In this document: one piece after another, positions 1 to 6,200 of the stretch
How positions within the stretch are numbered: the first letter of the stretch is position 1
Layout: the number at the start of each line of letters is the position of its first letter
DNA from: a bacterium
Lineage (GTDB): Bacteria > Latescibacterota > UBA2968 > GCA-2709665
Length of the DNA stretch: 6,702 nucleotides
Direction of reading: 5' to 3'
Assembly (NCBI GenBank): GCA_027619145.1
Contig: JAQCGA010000229.1
Coordinates: 1-6,702 of the forward strand
The notes under the pieces: generated by a model
What the model saw: only the letters and a program-made list of their open reading frames with translations
Database searches by the model: none
Told to the model about the DNA's origin: nothing
Position numbers and translations under genes: made by a program

Positions 1-919
1 CCAGTTGAGAGGCGATCTGGATACAGAGTTGGTAACCACGGTTGAAAATGTAAATCGGTTGACCCAGCAGATTGCCACTCTGAACGTCAAGATCCAGTCC
101 GAAAGAAAGGGCCCTGGCCAGGTCGCAGGCGATCTGGAAGACGAGCAAGGGCACATGATTGACGAGCTATCTCGGCTGATCACGATAAGCGTGCGAGAAA
201 ACTCGGATGGAACCACAACGATTTCGGCTCCGCAAGGTCTGTTGCTGGTAGACCACGGGGTGTCCAATGATTTGGGTACCCGTGCGGCAACCAACAATGG
301 GGCGGTGGTTTCGTTTCTGACACAGGCGGCGGATGGGCGTGCCGTAGAACCTGCAGGTGGACACCTGAAAGGGCTGATTACAGCCCGCGATGAAAAGCTG
401 GTGAACTATCGGCAAAGCATGGACGAATTGGCGCAGACGTTGGTGGGACGTCTAAATGCCATTCATGCAGGTGGTTTTGGCCTGGACGGCTCTAGCGGTA
501 CGAACTTTTTTACGTCTGTGCAGACATCGGCACGGTTGATTGATGTTTCGTCTGAAATTCGTGCAGATTTAAACAAAATTGCGGCTTCTGGGAGCGCGAC
601 CGGTTCCGGAGATGGATCCAATGCACTGGCCCTGTCCGACCTTCGAACCACGAAGGTATTGGGGAGCGGAAACCAAACGCTGGAAGAGTTTTATAGTGGT
701 CTGGTAGGCCGGGTTGGGGCCGAAGCAAGGGATATCTTTACAAGTGCAGAAAGCCAGCGGCTGGTGTCTGAACAGGTGCAGACACGCAGAGAGAACATGC
801 GAGGGGTGTCGATTAACGAGGAGGCTACCAGCTTGATTCTGTTTCAGCGGGCGTATCAGGCGGCAGCACGGATTGTGACAGCGGTAGATGAGATGATGCA
901 AGCCGCATTAAATATGTAA
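1..919 (+). CDS. flgK: Flagellar hook-associated protein 1 (FlgK), C-terminal part; 5' end outside window
   Basis: FlgK is the first hook-filament junction protein. It is exported by the flagellar type III system and sits between the hook and FlgL. The frame is already open at base 2 and gives 305 residues before the TAA at 917-919; the true start lies upstream, and the TTG at base 5 is not taken as a start. FlgK family proteins usually run to about 450-650 aa, so roughly half is visible. Family signs are the early helix VNRLTQQIATLN, a central segment (about 356-511) with the pattern GGHLKGLITARD, then LVGRLNAIHAGGF and NFF, and the C-terminal D0/D1 coiled-coil helix coded at 803-916, which begins GVSINEEATSLILFQRAYQA and ends MMQAALNM. 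That last segment is the family hallmark shared with FlgE/FlgG-type axial proteins. The gene is followed after 89 bases by flgL, the usual partner. No frameshift is seen. Confidence 0.95.
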   Translation, partial: QLRGDLDTELVTTVENVNRLTQQIATLNVKIQSERKGPGQVAGDLEDEQGHMIDELSRLITISVRENSDGTTTISAPQGLLLVDHGVSNDLGTRAATNNGAVVSFLTQAADGRAVEPAGGHLKGLITARDEKLVNYRQSMDELAQTLVGRLNAIHAGGFGLDGSSGTNFFTSVQTSARLIDVSSEIRADLNKIAASGSATGSGDGSNALALSDLRTTKVLGSGNQTLEEFYSGLVGRVGAEARDIFTSAESQRLVSEQVQTRRENMRGVSINEEATSLILFQRAYQAAARIVTAVDEMMQAALNM

Positions 920-951
920 GCAAGATCTGTTGTCCAAGCGGAATATAAACC

Positions 952-980
952 TTGAAATGAATCCGTATATTTCTTATCAT
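952..980 (+). promoter_or_regulatory. Candidate sigma70-type promoter for flgL-fliW-csrA
   Basis: In the flgK-flgL gap there is TTGAAA at 952-957 (5 of 6 to TTGACA), then exactly 17 bases, then TATCAT at 975-980 (5 of 6 to TATAAT). The segment is AT-rich compared with the flanking genes. Initiation would fall near 987, giving a leader of about 22 bases that just contains the flgL Shine-Dalgarno sequence AGGTGAGG (996-1003). I see no sigma28 or sigma54 pattern here. The match is by eye; flgL could equally be co-transcribed from upstream of flgK. Confidence 0.45.
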
Positions 981-1008
981 TGCACACAGAAGAACAGGTG
1001 AGGCCACC

Positions 1009-2208
1009 ATGCGTGTGTCTGACTCAGTAACGACCAATACGATTGCGAATAATGTGCGCCGCTCTATGGTGCGTTTGAACCAGTATCAGGAAGCGCTATC
1101 GTCTGGCACACGGATCAATGATGCTTCAGACGATCCTACAGCGGCTTCACGGGCGTTGTTGTTGCGTTCGGACATTCGAAATGTAGAACAATATCAGCGG
1201 AACATTGACGAAGGTCTGGGGTTCATGAATTATGTGGACTCTACGATGGATGAGATGGTCAATACGCTGATTTCGGTGCGCGGAACGGCCATTCAGGGCG
1301 CCAGTGATACGGTAAATGCAGACGACCGGGAGATTCTTTCCCGTGAGGTAAACGAACTGGTGGAGCATATGATTGGCCTGGGTCAGGCCAAGTTCCGCGG
1401 ACGGTTTGTGTTTGCGGGTACCGAGACGCTGGAAAACCCCTATACGGCCATCCGAGATGCCAATGGCGATGTGGTGTCGGTGGGGCTTTCGTTGCGAAGA
1501 AGCATAGGGCTTTCCAGTCGAACCACGGCAGTGGGCACGGCGTTGGGGCTGACCACGCCGCCTGCAGGGACCGTAACGATTGGGGACCAGAACGTGGATC
1601 TGGACCTGGCCACGGATTCGCTGGATGGGATCAAAGCAAAAATTGAAGCTGCGGCACCTGCCGGGGTTACAGTAGATATTGAAGAGACGACATCTAACGG
1701 TGGATCTGTATTTCGGTTGCGGATTAATGGGACCAACACAGCAGTAGATAGTAACAATGTGCTGGGCACGCTGGGCATTGGGAATGTGGATACCACCGGT
1801 GCACTTTTGCGCGAAGTGGACGAGAAGGTTCACGTTCAGGTAAATGTGGCCGGAAAAGATCTTTTTGAAGGTGCCCAAAGCGCGTTTTCGGCCCTGATTA
1901 ATTTGCGCGATAGTTTAAAAAGCAACAATATGGAAGGGATCCGGCAGTCCATTACGAATCTGGAAGTGGTGCGCGAAAAGATTTCCGATACCCGAGGGGT
2001 GCTGGGAGCGCGCACACGAAGGGTAGAACTGACCCGAGATTTGCTGGAACGGTTCGAAGTGAATCTGACCTCAGCACTGGGTGATGCGGAAGATACGGAC
2101 GTGACACGAACCATTATTGACCTGCAGTCTGAACAGCAGGCATTTCAGGCGGCGCTGTCCACTGGTGGCACGCTGTTCCAGCCTACGCTGCTGGATTTTC
2201 TCCGATAA
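1009..2208 (+). CDS. flgL: Flagellar hook-associated protein 3 (FlgL), with flagellin-hook-IN-like insert
   Basis: FlgL is the second junction protein, placed between FlgK and the flagellin filament; it is homologous to flagellin. The ATG at 1009 is preceded by AGGTGAGG (996-1003) at 5-base spacing. The N-terminal flagellin-like region (about residues 1-140) has MRVSDSVTTNTIANN, then LSSGTRINDASDDPTAASRA and FRGRFVFAGTET. The C-terminal region (about 288-399) has the paired helices LGARTRRVELTRDLLE and SEQQAFQAALSTGGTLFQPT, ending DFLR. At 399 aa it is longer than the enterobacterial protein (about 317 aa). The extra length is central: residues about 185-258 show TVTIGDQNVDLDLATDSLDG, IKAKIE, GVTVDIEE, FRLRING and VLGTLGIG, which resembles the flagellin hook IN motif found in FliD, some flagellins and some FlgL proteins. 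The gap to fliW is 18 bases, consistent with one operon. Confidence 0.96.
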   Translation: MRVSDSVTTNTIANNVRRSMVRLNQYQEALSSGTRINDASDDPTAASRALLLRSDIRNVEQYQRNIDEGLGFMNYVDSTMDEMVNTLISVRGTAIQGASDTVNADDREILSREVNELVEHMIGLGQAKFRGRFVFAGTETLENPYTAIRDANGDVVSVGLSLRRSIGLSSRTTAVGTALGLTTPPAGTVTIGDQNVDLDLATDSLDGIKAKIEAAAPAGVTVDIEETTSNGGSVFRLRINGTNTAVDSNNVLGTLGIGNVDTTGALLREVDEKVHVQVNVAGKDLFEGAQSAFSALINLRDSLKSNNMEGIRQSITNLEVVREKISDTRGVLGARTRRVELTRDLLERFEVNLTSALGDAEDTDVTRTIIDLQSEQQAFQAALSTGGTLFQPTLLDFLR

Positions 2209-2226
2209 CGAGCAGGACTGGACGCG

Positions 2227-2676
2227 ATGAATGATGATGTAATTCAATTTCGACACGTTCGGTTCGGCGAGCAAGAGGTGGCCCGCGATAAGGTCATCGT
2301 GTTCCCCGACGGCATACCGGGCTTTGAGAAGTTCAAGTCCTATGCCTTATTCGATGATCCTGCCAGCGAACCGTTTCAGTGGTTGCTTTCTATTGACAAC
2401 GAGCGACTCGGGTTTGTTGTGGTGAACCCAGCGTTGATCTGGGCGGATTACGATCCCAGAATTTCCCGCGAAGATCTCACCAGCCTGGAGGTACAGGATG
2501 CAAAAGACGTAGTGACGTACTCTGTTGTGACGCTGGCCGACGATCCAACGAATGTAACTGCGAATTTGAGCGGTCCAATTTTGCTGAATTCGGCCAATAT
2601 GAAAGCCAGGCAACTGGCTCTTCTCGACGATCGGTATACCACCAAACATAAGATCCTGGATACACTACAGGTGTAA
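2227..2676 (+). CDS. fliW: Flagellar assembly factor FliW
   Basis: FliW is a small cytoplasmic beta-barrel protein that binds flagellin and, when flagellin is exported, binds CsrA and stops it repressing translation (known from Bacillus subtilis and Campylobacter). The 149-aa length is normal for the family. Family signatures are FPDGIPGFE at residues 26-34, FQWLLSIDNERLGFVVVNP, the segment IWADYDP, TANLSGPILLN at 111-121 and ARQLALLDDRYTTKH near the C-terminus. The ATG at 2227 has AGGA at 2214-2217, 9 bases upstream. The flgL stop lies 18 bases before it, and csrA starts 19 bases after its TAA (2674-2676). Its position between flgL and csrA is itself typical. No flagellin gene is in the window, so the third partner of the switch must be elsewhere, possibly downstream. 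Confidence 0.96.
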   Translation: MNDDVIQFRHVRFGEQEVARDKVIVFPDGIPGFEKFKSYALFDDPASEPFQWLLSIDNERLGFVVVNPALIWADYDPRISREDLTSLEVQDAKDVVTYSVVTLADDPTNVTANLSGPILLNSANMKARQLALLDDRYTTKHKILDTLQV

Positions 2677-2681
2677 GGTTC

Positions 2682-2695
2682 AGGGGACAGACGCT
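2682..2695 (+). promoter_or_regulatory. csrA ribosome binding site that fixes a GTG start; contains a GGA
   Basis: AGGGGA at 2682-2687 lies 8 bases upstream of GTG 2696-2698. The GTG is required to supply the invariant CsrA N-terminus (M)LVLTRK, and no in-frame ATG is available nearby. The GGA at 2685-2687 is inside the Shine-Dalgarno sequence, the arrangement in which CsrA proteins can repress their own translation. The flanking bases match the full CsrA consensus poorly. A short perfect inverted repeat, TACAC (2661-2665) and GTGTA (2671-2675) with loop TACAG, lies just upstream over the end of fliW. Confidence 0.6.
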
Positions 2696-2938
2696 GTGCT
2701 CGTATTAACACGGAAGTTAGGCGAGAGCATCGTAATTGGCAATAATGTGCGAGTTACGATTCTTGAAATGCAGGGAAAGCAGATCCGCCTTGGTATCGAT
2801 GCCCTTCCGGAGGTATCCGTGCACAGGGGTGAGGTGTATGAGCGGATAGAGGCCGAAAACCGTCAGGCTGCGGAAACGTCTTTTACGGATCTGAACAAAC
2901 TGCGCCTTGCCTGGAAGCAAAAAGACAAAAAGAAATAG
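2696..2938 (+). CDS. csrA: Carbon storage regulator CsrA, FliW-responsive type with C-terminal extension
   Basis: CsrA is a dimeric RNA-binding protein that binds GGA motifs in mRNA leaders, usually over the ribosome binding site. This 80-aa protein starts at GTG 2696. RNA-binding elements are present: L4 and R6 in LVLTRKLGE on strand 1, and VHRGEVYERI (residues 42-51) with R44, the other key arginine. Position 45 is G where E or K is usual (HREE or HRKE). Residues from about 52 form an extension absent from the 61-aa E. coli protein but present in FliW-linked CsrA. Residues E54-N55 align without gaps with the same residues in B. subtilis CsrA, where, as I recall, N55 is needed for FliW binding. 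The tail is strongly basic (KQKDKKK). With fliW 19 bases upstream, this is very likely a FliW-CsrA switch. A likely target is the flagellin mRNA; the next gene's leader is another candidate. Confidence 0.97.
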   Translation: MLVLTRKLGESIVIGNNVRVTILEMQGKQIRLGIDALPEVSVHRGEVYERIEAENRQAAETSFTDLNKLRLAWKQKDKKK

Positions 2939-3005
2939 CGTCTGGTGGGTACCTTCATTTTACCGTAAGAACTTTTTTACATTATCGATCCTGCCGATGG
3001 GAAAT

Positions 3006-3034
3006 CCAGGTGTTCCGGTTCCCGGCCCGCCTGG
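3006..3034 (+). other. GC-rich two-part stem-loop in leader
   Basis: CCAGGTG (3006-3012) pairs with CGCCTGG (3028-3034) over 7 pairs, one of them G-U in RNA. Inside it, CCGG (3015-3018) pairs with CCGG (3022-3025) around a TTC loop, leaving a 2 by 2 internal loop. No T run follows, so it is not a standard intrinsic terminator. It could be an mRNA-stabilising or regulatory hairpin, or chance in GC-rich sequence. Confidence 0.35.
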
Positions 3035-3128
3035 CCATTCTCATCATTCCGTGCCATACCTCCCTTCCTGCCCCTGCTTCCTGCCCGTCTGTTTTTCCTT
3101 TTGATTCCTGGATTCTTCTTTCATTTTC
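3035..3128 (+). promoter_or_regulatory. Pyrimidine-rich, G-poor leader segment; possible Rho-loading (rut-like) site
   Basis: By hand count the 94 bases hold about 35 C, 41 T, 10 G and 8 A, that is about 81% pyrimidine, in sharp contrast to the purine-rich coding strand that follows. Unstructured C-rich, G-poor RNA with many YC dinucleotides is what Rho binds, and Rho-dependent control in leaders is known. The call rests on composition only. Codon pressure does not explain it, because the segment is not coding. Confidence 0.3.
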
Positions 3129-3197
3129 TGCGCAAGCTACAACCCCCTGCCACTGTTTTGCCCGGGACCGTCTGAGCCGTGCGATTTTGGCTGATCT

Positions 3198-3224
3198 GGA
3201 GCCACATCACAGGAGTGTTTTTTC
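3198..3224 (+). promoter_or_regulatory. Ribosome binding site of the fusion gene, with paired GGA motifs (candidate CsrA site)
   Basis: AGGAG at 3211-3215 stands 9 bases before ATG 3225 and decides that start. The GGA at 3212-3214 is inside this Shine-Dalgarno sequence, and a second GGA lies at 3198-3200, 14 bases upstream. Paired GGA sites, one over the ribosome binding site, are the usual layout of CsrA-repressed leaders such as B. subtilis hag. The surrounding bases agree only partly with the ACARGGAUGU consensus, and I found no clear hairpin presenting either GGA. The ribosome binding site is secure; the CsrA role is inference. Confidence 0.6.
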
Positions 3225-6200
3225 ATGCAGAACCTGCGGATTCTAACATTCAATTGGCACGATCCTTATCTGGCCATGTTCTCCAGGGTTGGACATCGCG
3301 TTGAGGTAGGAGACTGGATGTCTCGTGCAGACGGGACGACCGGGTGGGATTTGCAGAAACGACCTCTGCCAGATAATTTGAGCCTGATCCGGGATGCGCG
3401 CCAGGCTGCGGAGATGCTGCGGAGCGGAGGCTGTGACCTGGTGCTATGCCATACGGTGCAGGATCTTGCGTTTGTGGCGCCGTTTGATGTTCCTACTGTG
3501 TTTCTCACGCACAATGCGTTACACAACGATGCGATGAATGATCCGGAGCAGATCCAGAAGATCCGATCCGAAGTGGGGCGATTTTTGGCGGGGCGTGAGG
3601 GCGTGTTTGCGGCTATTTCTCCTATGAAACTGAAGAGCTGGGATCTGGACGGGTTTGTGGTGCGGCCGGGGATTCACCTGGAGGATTACAGTGGATATAC
3701 CGGAAAAGAAGCCGCGGCACTGGCGGTAGGCAATTTGTTTGTCGAGCGAGATTTTATGCTGGGGTACCGGTATTTGCGAGAGATTGTGGAAGGCGTGCCG
3801 CACAAAATTGTGGGTAAAAACCCAACGTTGCCCCAGGCGCGGAAGGCGGAGAGTTGGGAGGATTTGAAAGGGGCGTACCGGGAATACCGAGGGTATGTGA
3901 ATACGACCGTGGAGGCGTTTGAGGATGGATACAACCTGGGCATGCTGGAGGCGATGGCTACGGGGATGCCAGTGGTGGCGCTGAAGAATGCTACGTCGCC
4001 GATTCGGGACGGTGAGAACGGGTATATTTCGGACGATACGGGGCGGCTGCGAGATCGGGTAAAGGCGCTGTTGAAAGACGAGGTTCTGGCTCGAAAACTG
4101 GGGCAGGCGGCACGAAAGACTGTAGCGGAGATGTTTTCAGTGGATGTATTTGTCCAGAATTGGAACGAGATTTTTGAGGCGTGCCTGAGTCGGGCTGGGC
4201 GGGCGAACCGGTCTGCTGTTTCGGTGAAGCTGACATTTGGGCAGGAGGATGTGTATCCGTTTACAGCAGCGGATGTATCCACGTTTCTGAGCGTGCCGGA
4301 TCTGGGACGGATTACGGTACCTGCCTTAAAACTGGATCGGCTGGGAGAAGCCTATCTGTGCGATGTGTTTTTGTACGATCTGGAGACAGACCGGCAAATG
4401 GTGTGGCAGGGGCTGGAGGTTTATCTTGAAGGAGAGGCGGTTCGGGTCGCCTGGCCGGCGTTTCTGGCCGGGTTGGAAGAGGGGGTGCGTGCGCAGGTGG
4501 AGCAGGTGGTGAGCGCGGCCGTACAGGAGGTGGTGCGCCAGGGGGTCTCGGGGGCTTCGGTGCATGTTGGGTTGCAGGAGGTGGCGGGGTTTACACCCCG
4601 GGTGGGTGAAGATCGGGTGACACCGGGTGATGCACGGTCTGATATTTTTTTGCACCATGCCAAGCGGTATGCATTTGCACGGCCGTTTTGCAAGAATAAG
4701 CAGGTTGTGGATATCGGATCGGGCACAGGATATGGCTCTCAAATCCTGGCGCGCGATGCGACGCGGGTTGTGAGTGTGGATCTGTCGGTAGATGCACATC
4801 GGTACGCGGCGCGGACATTTTCTGGAGCGCCCATTCACAGGTTGGCGGGGGACATTCGGGCGATTGGATTGCGCGATGGCTCCTTTGATACGGCGGTGTG
4901 TTTTGAGGCAATTGAACATATTCGTGAGCACGAGGATTTTCTGGAAGAAGTGTGCCGGTTGCTGCGGCCAGATGGAACCTTTGTGGTCAGTACACCGAAC
5001 AAGCGGTATTATGACTTGCCTGAGAATGAGAATCCGTACCATGTGGGGATGCTGGAACTGGAGGCGTTTCGGGCCTTGTTGAGCCGCCACTTTGAAAACG
5101 TACAGGTGTACGGACAGAAACGCATGCAGACCGGGGCGTCGTATTACGAGGCATTTGATTTTCGGGACGGGGCACGGGAGGAAGATGAGGTGTTTGTGGC
5201 GGTGTGCCGTGAGCCTCGGGCCGGGGAAAGTACCGAAATGGCTCAGGGGCGTGCGCCGGCGGTGCACGTGAAAGGGGCGCAGCGAGCGGGGCGTGGTCGG
5301 CCGCTGAAGGTGCTGGTGAGCCAGGTGTCCAATCCGATTTCTGCGGGGCGATATGTTGTAGATGCGTTTCGACAGGCACACGAGGTCCTTACATGCGGGC
5401 CCGTGATTGATACCGATGAACTGGCGCAATGGCGAGAAGCAGAAAAGCAGCATGCGCTGAAGCCACCGGGTGCGGGTGAAGTGGAGAAGATGGGGCTGAT
5501 TGCCCGGCTGGCTCGACCGTGTGATATTCCCATGCCCCGAGGGCAGGTGGATATTCAGCAGGCGCTTGAGAGGCTGCCCAAAGGTTGGCGTCCGGATCTG
5601 TTTGTGTGGGTAGATAGCGCAACGGGTTTTTTGCCGATGGGACTGGAGAAGCTGGATTGTCCTGCGGCCTGTCTGGTGGGCGATACGCATACGGGGCAAA
5701 TGGACTGGCGTCTGAAATACGCCCAGATGTTTCGGGATGTATTCTTGATGTTTAACCGCCAGCATATTCCGAATTTTCAGGACGCGGGCTGTTCGCGGGT
5801 ACACTGGCTTCCTGGCGCTTGTGACCCAAAGGTACACGGGCGAATCGAGGCGGAAAAATCGTACGATGTGGGTTTTGTCGGGCAAACGCACAGGCAGTGG
5901 CATCCGCACCGGGTGCGCTTGCTGGAGCGGCTGGTTCAGGCTGGGTTCGACGTGCATATTGAGAGTAAGATTCTGGAAGAAATGGCATTGTTTTACAGCC
6001 GGAGCAAGATCGTGTTCAACCGCAGTTTGAATAACGATTTGAATATGCGGGTGTACGAGGCGATGTGTTCGGGGAGTCTGCTGCTCTCAGACCGGTTGCC
6101 GGCCGAGTCGGGTCTGGGAGATCTGTTCCAGGACCGCGAGCATCTGGTGCTGTACGATGAGGAGAATCTGGAAGAGGTTGCCCGGTATTATCTGGAACAC

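Larger units (their letters stand above)
2939..3224 (+). other. Intergenic leader between csrA and the fusion gene; no convincing gene
   Basis: This 286-base stretch holds no ORF with recognisable protein features. The short open frames across it encode proline- and cysteine-rich sequences without homology that I recognise. It contains a GC-rich stem-loop (3006-3034), a pyrimidine-rich stretch (3035-3128) and a start-proximal region with two GGA motifs. There is a T6 run at 2973-2978, but only weak AT-rich pairings precede it, so I call no intrinsic terminator. I found no strong promoter in it. The fusion gene could therefore be read through from csrA or use a promoter I cannot recognise. Confidence 0.7.

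Noticed and set aside
1147..1878. A 243-codon open frame on the - strand opposite flgL
   Set aside because: Low-complexity composition, no recognisable family, and full overlap with the clearly conserved flgL frame.
2948..2980. Intrinsic terminator after csrA (T6 run at 2973-2978)
   Set aside because: The only pairings before or across the T run are a 4-pair stem with a 9-base loop and an AT-rich 6-pair stem that uses the T run itself; there is no GC-rich hairpin directly before the Ts.
2993..3000. GCCGATGG resembling a sigma28 -10 element (GCCGATAA)
   Set aside because: No TAAA-like -35 element at the required 15-16 base spacing; the bases there are a T run.
3101..3129. TTGATT-17-TTTTCT as a promoter for the fusion gene
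   Set aside because: The -10 element matches only 3 of 6 consensus bases, and such matches are expected by chance in a T-rich stretch.
2907..3246. Short + strand open frames crossing the csrA-fusion gene gap (2907-3104 and 3010-3246)
   Set aside because: One begins inside csrA, the other overlaps the fusion gene start. Neither has a good ribosome binding site, and both translate the pyrimidine-rich stretch into Pro/Ser/Cys/Phe-rich sequence.
3255..3270. TGGCACG-N4-TTATC resembling a sigma54 promoter
   Set aside because: The essential GC of the -12 element is missing, and the site lies inside the coding region just after the start codon.
4326..5957. A 543-codon open frame on the - strand opposite the fusion gene
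   Set aside because: Its translation is rich in His, Pro, Arg and Gln with no domain signal, and it lies wholly opposite well-supported glycosyltransferase and methyltransferase motifs. It reflects the G-rich codon bias of the + strand gene.
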